From positions 1-64,000 of the forward strand of contig CAWGKE010000001.1 of the NCBI GenBank assembly GCA_963823075.1: DNA of 64,000 nt, given 5' to 3'. The translations under genes were made by a program, and so were the position numbers. Positions 28,417 to 37,029 of the stretch are shown here, one piece after another; the first letter of the stretch is position 1, and every line of letters begins with the position of its first letter. The notes below the pieces were generated by a model. The model was not told the DNA's origin. It did not search any database and saw nothing but the letters and a program-made list of their open reading frames with translations. Source of the DNA: UBA4732 sp963823075. GTDB lineage: Bacteria; Planctomycetota; Planctomycetia; Gemmatales; Gemmataceae.

Positions 28417-29052
28417 ATGGGCTTTGCCGCCACGAGCAATTTGCCGCCGGAGCAAGCGGAGCTGGGCGATCTTTACGAGATCGTCAATGGAAAGAGAGTC
28501 TGGCCGCGCGTCGGCGAGCCGGAGACGGACGCGCTGTACGAGATCGTGAACGGCGAGCGCAAGGAGATACCACGCATGGGGGCGCTGGCGGCCACGATCG
28601 CCTCGTTTCTGGTCACGCACCTTAACAACTACGGCTGGTCGAAGCAGCTTGGCTTCGCCGTCGCCGAGGCGATGCTTCAACTCGCCCCGGATCGTCCCCA
28701 GCGACGGCCGGACGTAGCATTCATCGCCTACGCGAACTGGCAACCGTCTTCGCACGAGGACCCGCCGGCATGGCCGGTCGTGCCGCTGCTGGCGGCGGAA
28801 GTCGTCAGCCCGACGAACACCGCCGACGACATGGAGCAGAAGCTGCAGGAGTACTTCGCCGCCGGCGTGCGAACGGTTTGGGTGGTGTATCCGGTGCTGC
28901 GCCGCGTCTACGTCTACGAATCGCTGACGCAGGTACGCATTGTGACCGAAACGGACGACCTGGACGGGGCGCCGCGCTGCCGGGCTTCCGCGTCGGCGTC
29001 GCCTCGCTCTTTGCGGCGCTGGCCAAGACGAACTGAGGGCGCCGACCCGTGA
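28417..29052 (+). CDS. Uma2-family (DUF820) PD-(D/E)xK endonuclease-like protein, C-terminal frameshift
   Basis: Uma2 proteins share the restriction-endonuclease fold and are greatly expanded in planctomycetes and cyanobacteria; their role is unknown. The core is visible as RRPDVAFIAYANW (about residue 93), LLAAEVVSPTNTADDMEQKLQEYFAAGVRTVWVV, and a final strand VYVYES. After about residue 185 the natural end (LPGFRVGVASLFAALAK) continues in another frame to a stop at 29034-29036. The listed end is that of the uncorrected frame. The N-terminus contains two similar segments, LYEIVNGKRVWPRVGEP and LYEIVNGERKEIPRMG, as if the first beta hairpin had been duplicated. Confidence 0.8.
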   Translation: MGFAATSNLPPEQAELGDLYEIVNGKRVWPRVGEPETDALYEIVNGERKEIPRMGALAATIASFLVTHLNNYGWSKQLGFAVAEAMLQLAPDRPQRRPDVAFIAYANWQPSSHEDPPAWPVVPLLAAEVVSPTNTADDMEQKLQEYFAAGVRTVWVVYPVLRRVYVYESLTQVRIVTETDDLDGAPRCRASASASPRSLRRWPRRTEGADP

Positions 29053-29140
29053 GCCGCGACGACTTTCAAACGGCGAATTCGGGCGGCGTCAGGGATCGGC
29101 CGGCGCCACGGACGGGCGACGAGTCGGCGACGAAGCATGA

Positions 29141-29494
29141 TTGCACTCCGCCGATCCCCGACCTTCGGATGCCTCTGCCGGACGGGAACGCGCCGCGCGG
29201 CTCTCCTTCTTTTGCGGACTCTTCGCCCTCCTGGTCGCAGTCGGCGGATACTTGGCCGCCTGCGACAGCCCGCACTGGTTGGCCCGCATTCTCGATTGCT
29301 GTCCTGTGGGCACGGGGACGGCAGGGCTGCTGGCAGTGGCAGCGTTGCTGTTTGGCGTCTTTGGCACGGTCGAGCGCGTTTGGTATCCCACAGCCGGAGG
29401 GCTGCCGTGGGCGCTGGGCGGCTTGGCGACGAGCGGCCTGGCCCTCTGTACAGTCCTCGCAACATTCGGTGAGTTGGCTTCCCACTGGTCGTAG
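29141..29494 (+). CDS. Small membrane protein of unknown function
   Basis: This is a 117-residue open frame from a TTG at 29141 that stops 21 bases before the next gene. The composition suggests a real membrane protein. Three hydrophobic segments, LSFFCGLFALLVAVGGYLAA, TAGLLAVAALLFGVFGTV and LGGLATSGLALCTVLATFG, are separated by short loops that contain CDSPHWLARILDCC. I do not recognise a family. The start is uncertain, since no ATG occurs in frame and the ribosome binding site is weak. It lies between the Uma2 gene and the DUF1549 gene on the same strand. Confidence 0.55.
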   Translation: MHSADPRPSDASAGRERAARLSFFCGLFALLVAVGGYLAACDSPHWLARILDCCPVGTGTAGLLAVAALLFGVFGTVERVWYPTAGGLPWALGGLATSGLALCTVLATFGELASHWS

Positions 29495-29515
29495 CGCTGG
29501 CAGTGAGACTTACGC

Positions 29516-31999
29516 ATGTTTAACCGGATACGCTTCTTACACGCGCTGTTATGGTGGTGTTTCTGCCTGCCCGGAGTCGTGTCCGGCGCCGATCTCAAGG
29601 TCATCCCCGGCGAAATCACCGTGACCGGCCCGCACGCCGCACAGCGGTTGCTCGTCGTCGCCGAGGAGGCCGGCGTCGTGGTCGGCGACCGCAGCGCACA
29701 GGCGCAATTCACCTCCGCCAACCCCGCCGTGGCCGTGGTGAACGGCGGCGTAGTGCGCCCGGCCGGCGACGGCGAAACCACGATCACCGCCGTCGTGGAC
29801 GGCAAACAGGCGACCGTGAAGGTCAAAGTGGCGCGCTCGAAGGAGCCGATCGACTGGAGCTTCCGTAACCACGTCATTCCGATGATGACAAAGATCGGCT
29901 GCAACTCCGGCGCCTGTCACGGGGCCCTGGCCGGCAAGGGCGGCCAGAAGCTGTCGTTGCGCGGCTACAACCCCGAAGCCGATTACTTCGTCCTCACCCG
30001 CCAGGCGCTCGGCCGGCGCGTCAACCTCATCGAACCGAACAAGAGCCTCGTACTGCGCAAGCCGACCCTCGCCGTGCCGCACGGCGGCGGCCTCAAACTG
30101 GAGGTCGGCTCTCCCGATTACAACCTTCTCGCCGACTGGATCGCCGCCGGCGCCCCCGGCCCGAGCGCCGACGACCTGGCCATTCAGCGACTTGAAGTGC
30201 TGCCGGCGGTCGCCGTGCTGAAACCCAAGGACACGCTGCAAGTGCTGGTGCGGGCGTGGTACTCCGACGGCCATTCCGAGGATGTGACGCGCTGGGCCAA
30301 GTTCAGCAGCAGCGAGGACCTCGTCGCCGCCGTGGACGCCGACGGCAAGGCGACCGTGGCCGGCTACGGCGAAACCGCGATCACCGTCTGGTACTCGAAC
30401 CTCGTCGCCGCCGGCCGCATCGCCTCGCCGCTGGCCAACACAGTTGATCCGAAGGTCTTCGCGTCGGCGCCGCGCAACAACTTCATCGACGATCTGGTTT
30501 TGAGGAAACTCGAAAGTCTCCACATTCCGCCGTCGCCGCCTTGCGACGACGCCGAGTTCATCCGCCGCGCCTATCTCGACGCGGCCGGAATCCTGCCCAC
30601 GCCGGGCGAAACAACTCGGTTCCTCGCCGACCCGGCGCCGGACAAGCGGGCGAAGCTGATCGACGCTCTGCTGGAGCGGCCCGAGTACGTCGATGCGTGG
30701 GCGCACAAATGGTCGGACCTGCTGCTCATCAGTACGCGACGGCTGCCGCAGCCGGCCGTGTGGGCGTTCTACGAGGACGTGCGCCGCAGCGTGGCCGACG
30801 ACAAGCCGTGGGACCACTTCGCCCGCCACGTCCTCACGGCCAGCGGCAGCTCGCTCGACAACGGCGCGACCAACTACTTCGTCATCCACAAGGACGTCAG
30901 CGACCTGAGCGAGGCGACGGCCGTAACGTTCATGGGCATGTCGATCACCTGCTGCCGCTGCCACAACCACCCGCTGGAGAAGTGGACGCAGGACCAATAC
31001 TGGAGTTTTGCTAACCTCTTTTCGCGCGTCGGCCTGAAGAACGGCGACCGTCCCGGCGAGGTGTTCGTGCAGTCGCTGCCGGACGGCGAGGCGCTGCACC
31101 TGCGCCGCGGGATCGCCATGCCGCCGACGCCGCTGGACGGCAAGCCGCTGCCGCTCGATTCGACGATGGACCGCCGCCAGTACTTCGCCGACTGGTTGAC
31201 CGCGCCGGACAATCCGTATTTCGCCAAGGCGCTGGTCAACCGCGTCTGGCGCAACTTCATGGGCCGCGGCCTGGTCGAGCCGGAAGACGACCTGCGCCAG
31301 ACCAACCCGCCGACCAACCCCGAGCTGTTCGACGCTTTGGCGAAGGACTTCATCGACCATAAATACGATGTCAAATACCTGATTCGCCGGGTCATGAACT
31401 CGGCGGCGTATCAGCGATCCTCGAAGGCGACGGCCGGGAATGAATCCGACGATCGGTTCTACTCGCACTACATCGTCCGCCGGCTTCCCGCTGAGGTGAT
31501 GCTGGATGCCTACTCGCAGGTGACGGACGTGGCGACGCCGTTCACGAAGCTGGACTCCGCGGCCGGCGACTCGACGACGGACTACAACGGCTACCCGCTG
31601 GGCACGCGGGCGCTGCAGCTGCCGGATTCGTTGGTGGCGTCGCGGTTTCTGGAGGCGTTCGGCCGGCCGGAGCGCGTGGCGGTCTGCTCCTGCGAGCGGC
31701 AGGACGATTCCAGCGTCGGCCAGGCCTTGCACGTCAACAACGGCCAGACGCTCAACGACAAGCTGCGCGACCCCAAGGGCCGCGTGGCGGCCTGGCTGAA
31801 GGAGAACGTGTCTGACGACGAGGCGGTGCGGCGGCTGTACCTGCTGGCGCTGAGCCGCGAACCGACTGCGGCGGAGGCGAAGAAGTTCCACAACCTGCTG
31901 GCGGAGTCGGCGGCCGACGGCAAGACGACGCGAGCGGAGGCGCTGGAGGACCTGTTCTGGGCGGTGCTAGCGTCGAAGGAGTTTGTGTTCAACCATTAA
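29516..31999 (+). CDS. DUF1549/DUF1553 domain protein with N-terminal Ig-like domain and cytochrome-like motif
   Basis: This 827-residue exported protein is of the planctomycete PSD1 type. After a signal peptide (LLWWCFCLPGVVSG) comes a bacterial Ig-like BIG_2 domain (about residues 25-110). A CNSGACHG block near residue 130 resembles a c-type heme site. A second Ig-like stretch is near residues 220-310, then DUF1549 (about 325-520) with CCRCHNHPLEKW, and DUF1553 (about 560-815) with NRVWRNFMGRGLVEP and RRLPAEVMLDAY. Such proteins are typically paired with DUF1501 and thought to act at the cell surface in complex polysaccharide or sulfate metabolism; no activity is established. Confidence 0.92.
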   Translation: MFNRIRFLHALLWWCFCLPGVVSGADLKVIPGEITVTGPHAAQRLLVVAEEAGVVVGDRSAQAQFTSANPAVAVVNGGVVRPAGDGETTITAVVDGKQATVKVKVARSKEPIDWSFRNHVIPMMTKIGCNSGACHGALAGKGGQKLSLRGYNPEADYFVLTRQALGRRVNLIEPNKSLVLRKPTLAVPHGGGLKLEVGSPDYNLLADWIAAGAPGPSADDLAIQRLEVLPAVAVLKPKDTLQVLVRAWYSDGHSEDVTRWAKFSSSEDLVAAVDADGKATVAGYGETAITVWYSNLVAAGRIASPLANTVDPKVFASAPRNNFIDDLVLRKLESLHIPPSPPCDDAEFIRRAYLDAAGILPTPGETTRFLADPAPDKRAKLIDALLERPEYVDAWAHKWSDLLLISTRRLPQPAVWAFYEDVRRSVADDKPWDHFARHVLTASGSSLDNGATNYFVIHKDVSDLSEATAVTFMGMSITCCRCHNHPLEKWTQDQYWSFANLFSRVGLKNGDRPGEVFVQSLPDGEALHLRRGIAMPPTPLDGKPLPLDSTMDRRQYFADWLTAPDNPYFAKALVNRVWRNFMGRGLVEPEDDLRQTNPPTNPELFDALAKDFIDHKYDVKYLIRRVMNSAAYQRSSKATAGNESDDRFYSHYIVRRLPAEVMLDAYSQVTDVATPFTKLDSAAGDSTTDYNGYPLGTRALQLPDSLVASRFLEAFGRPERVAVCSCERQDDSSVGQALHVNNGQTLNDKLRDPKGRVAAWLKENVSDDEAVRRLYLLALSREPTAAEAKKFHNLLAESAADGKTTRAEALEDLFWAVLASKEFVFNH

Positions 32000-32040
32000 G
32001 AGACGGTTCCGGGAGGGACGGCGTTGGAGGGCTGGTCAAG

Positions 32041-32340
32041 ATGAGCCCGTCATTCGAGTGGGATGAAGAGAAGGCGCTGGCCAATCAGCAGAAGCATGGC
32101 GTGTCCTTCGAGGAAGCCGCGACCGTATTTGCGAACCCGCTCGCGGCCATCTTTGACGACCCGGACCATTCTCAGGATGAACTGCGTGAAATCGTCGTGG
32201 GCCATTCGGATCGGAATCGTGTTTTGATCGTGAGCTTCACCGAGCGCGGCGGGGCGGTGCGAATCATCAGCGCCAGGGCGGCGACACCGCGTGAGCGCAA
32301 GGACTATGAAGAGAACCCGCTGGGAGGTCGGGGGACATGA
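32041..32340 (+). CDS. brnT: BrnT family toxin (DUF497)
   Basis: This is a type II toxin of the RelE-like ribonuclease fold, 99 residues. The family pattern is clear: FEWDEEKALANQQKHGVSFEEAATVFANP at the start, DELREIVVGHSDRNRVLIVSFTER in the middle, and ISARAATPRERKDYEE at the end, where R, R and Y are the usual catalytic-site residues. Its stop overlaps the start of the antitoxin gene as ATGA (32337-32340), the standard brnT-brnA arrangement in which BrnA represses the operon. Confidence 0.92.
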   Translation: MSPSFEWDEEKALANQQKHGVSFEEAATVFANPLAAIFDDPDHSQDELREIVVGHSDRNRVLIVSFTERGGAVRIISARAATPRERKDYEENPLGGRGT

Positions 32341-32556
32341 GCGATGAAGTGAGGGCGGAATACGAGTTCGATTACCGTCAGGCCAAGCCGAACCGCTTCG
32401 CCGCCGGTCTGAAGAAAGGCGGCCGCGTGGTCCGTGCTGGACCCGGAGGTGGCGGAAGTATTTCAGAGTTCGCAGGACGTCAACGCGGTGCTGCGGGCGC
32501 TGCTTCAAACGATGCCCGCGAACGGCGGCAAGCGCGAGGGAGCGGCGAGCAGTTGA
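32337..32556 (+). CDS. brnA: BrnA-like antitoxin, frameshifted
   Basis: The gene overlaps brnT by four bases. The first part reads MSDEVRAEYEFDYRQAKPNRFAAG up to KKGGRVV. One extra base near 32430 then shifts the frame, and the expected BrnA ending VLDPEVAEVFQSSQDVNAVLRALL continues in another frame to the stop at 32554-32556. Corrected, the antitoxin has about 72 residues. If the shift is real, the toxin would lack its full antitoxin, which cells seldom tolerate, so a sequencing indel is more likely. Confidence 0.78.
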
Positions 32557-32580
32557 GAATGCAAACAAGCGGGAGGTGAA

Positions 32581-33291
32581 ATGATCGAGCCCAGGTTCCC
32601 GGCCGGATGGGACGCCGAACGGGTGAAACGGCTGATTGACCACTACGGGTTGATGTCCGAGGAGGAACAGGCGGCGGATGATGAGGCGGCCGTGTGCAGG
32701 AAACCGGGCATGAGCCAAGAGCCGCGGTACCTACCTTGGGTCGGCGATCACTACTGCTCCGGTGGCGTGTTCGGCGTCCGACTGCTCTTACTCGGCGAAT
32801 CCATGTATGAGCGACCGTCAGCCCCTCTGCCTTCGTCAATCGTCCCAGACATGATCAGCAGTATCTTGCGAGGACAATGGGCTCATCGTTTCTATACGAC
32901 CACACACCGGACGATCGGTGGAGTGTATGATCTACGAACGTTTTGGCACTCGGTAATGTTCTACAATTTCGTCCAGTGTCCGGTCGGAGAACGAGCGCGG
33001 CAGCGACCATCCACTGAAGCATGGTTAGGCTCGCGGGCGGCGCTAGTGTCGGTTGTCGATCGCCATAAACCACAAGCGGTCCTGGTACTCGGGAAACAGC
33101 TATGGAAGTGGTTGGTCGGTCTCGGGCTGGTTCAGCCAACCGGCGAACAAGTTGGAAAGCTGGCAGTTGGAATGAGGGCGGATGCGGCGTATATTCATCA
33201 TCCCTCATCGCGGGGCTTCTCGCGGCAGCGGTGGACTGGCCCGGCAGTGGCGTTCATTGCCGCAGTCCGTCAGCAGCTGAGCCTTGCCTAA
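32581..33291 (+). CDS. Uracil-DNA glycosylase-like protein with an antitoxin-like N-terminal segment
   Basis: This 236-residue open frame appears to be of two parts. Residues 1-42 (GWDAERVKRLIDHYGLMSEEEQAADDEAA) resemble the short acidic antitoxin-type proteins common in planctomycetes. From about residue 44 (MSQEPRYLPWVGDHY, ATG at 32710) it resembles uracil-DNA glycosylase-like proteins, with VRLLLLGESMY, FYNFVQCPVG, KPQAVLVLGKQLWKWL and IHHPSSRGF. The second start may be the real one, in which case the first segment is a separate short or truncated gene read through. It follows the brnTA pair by 24 bases. Catalytic identity is uncertain. Confidence 0.6.
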   Translation: MIEPRFPAGWDAERVKRLIDHYGLMSEEEQAADDEAAVCRKPGMSQEPRYLPWVGDHYCSGGVFGVRLLLLGESMYERPSAPLPSSIVPDMISSILRGQWAHRFYTTTHRTIGGVYDLRTFWHSVMFYNFVQCPVGERARQRPSTEAWLGSRAALVSVVDRHKPQAVLVLGKQLWKWLVGLGLVQPTGEQVGKLAVGMRADAAYIHHPSSRGFSRQRWTGPAVAFIAAVRQQLSLA

Positions 33292-33305
33292 CATCGGAGG
33301 CGCAA

Positions 33306-33512
33306 ATGAGCCGTGAAGCAATCAGGCTTCCAAACGGGCACACCTTGGGCTACATCGAGACCAGATCTAACGGCGAGGTGGTTGCCAAGCTGGCGAACGG
33401 CCGCACCGTAGGGACTTACGATCCCCGCACTGACAAGACCAAGCTGCCCAACGGACGGGAGTACGGCAAAGGGAACTTGCTCGCAGCCCTCATCATCCAG
33501 AATCAAGATTAG
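33306..33512 (+). CDS. Small repeat-containing protein (beta-flower-like) of unknown function
   Basis: This 68-residue protein is built of short repeats of the form LPNGHTLGYIE, LANGRTVGTYD and LPNGREYGKG. The pattern would give a small closed beta structure like the small proteins called four-fold beta flower, a resemblance I recall and cannot verify. The start at 33306 lies 14 bases after the previous gene, with GGAGG at 33297-33301. The stop is one base before the start of the PSCyt1-WD40 gene. Confidence 0.6.
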   Translation: MSREAIRLPNGHTLGYIETRSNGEVVAKLANGRTVGTYDPRTDKTKLPNGREYGKGNLLAALIIQNQD

Positions 33513-33513
33513 A

Positions 33514-36500
33514 ATGAATCACCGGGGTTCCTCGATGAGTCCTTCCCGCCTCTCTGTACTCGCTCTTTTTCTTGCGTGTGCCATGACCAGCTCGGTGGTC
33601 GCCGCCGAGCCGCCCAGCTACTCCAAGCAAATCCGCCCTTTCCTCGCGCGCTACTGTCTGGAATGCCACAACGCCAAGGAATTCCAGGGCGGCCTCAACC
33701 TGGAATCCTACGCCACGCTGATGGAAGGCGGTCAGCACGGCCCCGTCCTCGTCGCCGGCAAGGCCGACGACAGCCGCATCGTCTTGCAGGTGGAAGGCAA
33801 GATGAAGCCGACCATGCCGCCCAAGAAGGCGACGCGCCGGCCGACGCCGGAGGAGTTCGCCGTCCTCCGCGCCTGGATCGACGCCGGGGCCAAGGACGAC
33901 GGCGGCTCGACGATCATTGCGCTGCCGGACATCAAGGCGCGCGCGCCGCACGCCGCCCCGGTCGCCGCGCTGGCGTACCGGCCGGACGGCAAACTGCTCG
34001 CCGCCGCCGGCTACCGCGAGGTCGAGTTGATCGATCCCAACAGCGGCGACGTGGTCGGCAAGCTGCCGGGACAGACCGGCGACGTGACGGCCCTGGCCTT
34101 CAGCCGCGACGGCTCCGTGCTGGCCGTCGCCAGCGGGTCGCCCGATGTCGTCGGGGAGGTGCGCATCTACAAGGCCGCCGCCGGCGCCGTTCCCGCCGAC
34201 CCGCCGGCGAAAACCATCGCCGCCCACAAGGACGCCATTCTGGATCTCGCCTTCAGCCCCGACGGCAAGACGCTGGCGACCTGCGGCTACGACCGGCTCA
34301 TCAAGCTCTGGGACGTGGAAACCGGCCAGCTGGTCCGCGAGCTGAAGGACCACAGCGATGCGGTTTACGGCGTCGCCTTCAGCCCGGACGGGGCGCTGCT
34401 CGCCAGCGGTTCCGCCGACCGGGCCGTGAAGGTCTGGCAGGTCGCCGACGGCAAGCGCCTCTACACCCTCAGCGATTCCACCGACTGGGTGTATAGCGTC
34501 GCCTGGAGTCCCGACGGTCATCGGCTCGCCGCCGCCGGAGTGGATAAGAGCGTTCGCGTTTGGGACGTGTCGGCGCAGGGCGGCAAGCTGGTTCACGCCG
34601 TCTTCGCCCACGAAGGGCCGGTCGTCCGCGTCGCGTGGTCCGCGGACAGCCAAACTCTTTATTCCCTGAGCGAGGACCGCGTCGCCAAGGCGTGGGACGC
34701 GGGCCGAATGGTGGAGCGCATCGTCTATCCGACGCAGCCCGAGGCGCCGCTGGCGCTGGCGGTGCGGAAGGATCAGAAGCAGATCGCCATTGGGCGTTAT
34801 GACGGCGTCCTCGTCTTGCTGGAGGAACCGACCGGCAAGGTGCAAAGTCAACCGCTGCCGGCCAAGCCGAAGCCGCCCGTGCTGAACAAGGCGACGCCGG
34901 CTTCCGCCGTGCGCGGCCAGACCGTCCGCGTCCGCCTTGATGGGCAGAATCTCGATGGCGGCGCGGAGGTGACGGCCAGCCCGCCCGGCCTCAAGGTCGC
35001 CGTCGCGCCCGGCGGGACGGCCGCAACCCTGGACGTGGACGTGACGATTCCCGCCGACGCGCCGCCCGGCGCCTATCCGCTCACCGTGAAGACGTCGGGA
35101 GGCGCGTCCGGCCCGACAACATTTATTGTCGATCGCTTTAGTCCGATCCTGGAGGTCGAGCCGAACGATTCGCCGCGAACCGGCCAGGCGATCCTGCTGC
35201 CCGCCACCGTCGTCGGCGCTATCGGCAAGGCGGGCGACGGCGATTACTACCGCTTCGAGGCGAAGGCCGGCCAGGAAATCGGTGTGCAGCTTCTGACGGC
35301 CGCCATCCGCTCGAAGCTGGAGCCGGTCCTGGAGCTGGTCGGCCCGGATGACCGTGTCGTGGCGGAAAGCGAAAACGGCCTGCTCGGCTACACCTGCCCA
35401 GCGGCCGGCGTCTACGCCGTCGGCGTCCGCGACCGTGAGTACCGCGGCGACGCCACGATGTTTTACCGATTGAACATCGGCGACATCCCCATTGTGACCG
35501 GCGTCTTCCCCCTGGGGGTCCAGCGCGGGACTGAAGTCGATGTGCAAGTCGAGGGCGTCCATCTCGGCCCGACGCGCACGGTCCACGTCAAGGCGCCGGC
35601 CGACGCCGCCCGCGGCAGCCGACTGCCCGTGTCGCTCGCGCCGCCCAACGGCCCGCCGCTCGGCGACTCGTCGGTGCTGGTCGGCGAGTTTCCGGAGGTC
35701 ACACCGACCGCGGAGGGCGCCTTGCTTCCGGTGCCGGGGACGGCGAACGGACGCATCGACCATGCCGGCGCGACCGCGACCTACCGCTTCCAGGCGAAAA
35801 AGGGCCAGACGCTGTTGCTGGAAGTCAACGCCCGCCGCCTGGGCTCGTCGCTGGATTCGACCATTGAGGTCCTGGATGGGCAAGGCAAACCCTTGCCGCG
35901 CGCCACGCTGCGCTGCCTGTCGAAAACCATCGTCGTCTTCCGCGACCACGACTCGGCCGGCTCCGGCATCCGCATCGAGAACTGGAACGACCTGGCGACC
36001 AACGATTACCTCTTGGTCGGCGACGAACTGATGCGGATCGACCAGCTGCCCAAGAACCCGGACGACGATTGCCAGTTCTTCTCCCGCAACGGCCAGCGAC
36101 TCGGCTACCTCGGCACGACGCCGACGGCCCATCCGATGGGCCAGCCGATGTACAAGGTGGCGATCCACCCTCCCGGGACAGTGTTCCCGCCGAACGGCCT
36201 GCCGGTCGTGACGTTGTACTGGCGCAACGACGACGGCGGCCCTGGCTTCGGCAAGGACTCGCGCCTCGTCTTTGACGCCCCGGCCGACGGCGACTATCAG
36301 GTCCGCGTCGGCGACGTGCGCGGCCAGGGCGGGCCGCTGTACGCCTTCCGCCTGACCGTCCGTGAGCCAAGGCCGAGCTTTAATATCTCTTTCAGTCCGA
36401 CCGCGCCGGCCGTGACGAAGGGCGGCGCGGCCGCGATCACCGTGAACGCCGACCGCATCGACGACTTCGACGGCCCGATCGAGGTGCAGCTGGACAACTT

Positions 36501-37017
36501 GCCGCCGGGCTTCAGCGCCCCGCCGACGACGGTGCCCGCCGGCGAAACCAGCACCAGTTTCGCCTTGTTCGCCGAACCGACGGCGTCCGTGCCGGCTCGG
36601 GCGAAGGCGCTGAAGCTGACGGCCCATGCGACCATCGACGGCCAGGACGTGGTGCGCGAGGCGGCCGGCGGTCTGCCGAAGGTGGAGGCGCCGGGAGACA
36701 TTTTGACGACGACGGACGTGGCGGAGGCGACAGTCGCGCCCGGCGGCGAGGTGCGCGTGACGGTGAAGGTGGAGCGGCGCAACGGCTTCGCCGGGCGCAT
36801 CCCGTTGGAGGTGCGCGGCCTGCCGCACGGCGTTCGCGTACTGGACGTGGGCCTCAACGGCATCCTCATCACGGAAAAGGATACGGAGCGGACCTTCGTT
36901 ATCCACGTCGAACCGTGGGTGGAACCGATGGAGCATCCCTTCGTGGTGGCGGCGCGGGAGGAGGGCAAGAACGCCGAGTTCGCGGCGAAGTCGGTGCTGC
37001 TGCGGGTGAAGAAATAG
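33514..37017 (+). CDS. PSCyt1 (planctomycete cytochrome C) - WD40 - pre-peptidase-like giant exported protein
   Basis: The protein has 1167 residues. A signal peptide (LSVLALFLACAMTSSVVAAE) precedes a PSCyt1 domain (about residues 35-130), whose YCLECHNAKEFQGGL carries the C-x-x-C-H heme motif and which ends in LRAWIDAGAKDDGG. Seven or so WD40 blades follow (about 145-440), for example LAFSPDGKTLATCGYDRLIKLWD. The second half has Ig-like and PPC-type beta domains, each around EVEPNDSPRTGQAI, and a C-terminal NEW1-like region. The combination is characteristic of planctomycetes and was probably exported for surface or periplasmic electron-transfer-linked work, function unknown. ATG 33535 is an alternative start that gives a cleaner signal peptide. 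Confidence 0.9.
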   Translation: MNHRGSSMSPSRLSVLALFLACAMTSSVVAAEPPSYSKQIRPFLARYCLECHNAKEFQGGLNLESYATLMEGGQHGPVLVAGKADDSRIVLQVEGKMKPTMPPKKATRRPTPEEFAVLRAWIDAGAKDDGGSTIIALPDIKARAPHAAPVAALAYRPDGKLLAAAGYREVELIDPNSGDVVGKLPGQTGDVTALAFSRDGSVLAVASGSPDVVGEVRIYKAAAGAVPADPPAKTIAAHKDAILDLAFSPDGKTLATCGYDRLIKLWDVETGQLVRELKDHSDAVYGVAFSPDGALLASGSADRAVKVWQVADGKRLYTLSDSTDWVYSVAWSPDGHRLAAAGVDKSVRVWDVSAQGGKLVHAVFAHEGPVVRVAWSADSQTLYSLSEDRVAKAWDAGRMVERIVYPTQPEAPLALAVRKDQKQIAIGRYDGVLVLLEEPTGKVQSQPLPAKPKPPVLNKATPASAVRGQTVRVRLDGQNLDGGAEVTASPPGLKVAVAPGGTAATLDVDVTIPADAPPGAYPLTVKTSGGASGPTTFIVDRFSPILEVEPNDSPRTGQAILLPATVVGAIGKAGDGDYYRFEAKAGQEIGVQLLTAAIRSKLEPVLELVGPDDRVVAESENGLLGYTCPAAGVYAVGVRDREYRGDATMFYRLNIGDIPIVTGVFPLGVQRGTEVDVQVEGVHLGPTRTVHVKAPADAARGSRLPVSLAPPNGPPLGDSSVLVGEFPEVTPTAEGALLPVPGTANGRIDHAGATATYRFQAKKGQTLLLEVNARRLGSSLDSTIEVLDGQGKPLPRATLRCLSKTIVVFRDHDSAGSGIRIENWNDLATNDYLLVGDELMRIDQLPKNPDDDCQFFSRNGQRLGYLGTTPTAHPMGQPMYKVAIHPPGTVFPPNGLPVVTLYWRNDDGGPGFGKDSRLVFDAPADGDYQVRVGDVRGQGGPLYAFRLTVREPRPSFNISFSPTAPAVTKGGAAAITVNADRIDDFDGPIEVQLDNLPPGFSAPPTTVPAGETSTSFALFAEPTASVPARAKALKLTAHATIDGQDVVREAAGGLPKVEAPGDILTTTDVAEATVAPGGEVRVTVKVERRNGFAGRIPLEVRGLPHGVRVLDVGLNGILITEKDTERTFVIHVEPWVEPMEHPFVVAAREEGKNAEFAAKSVLLRVKK

Positions 37018-37029
37018 AGGACGAAGTTC

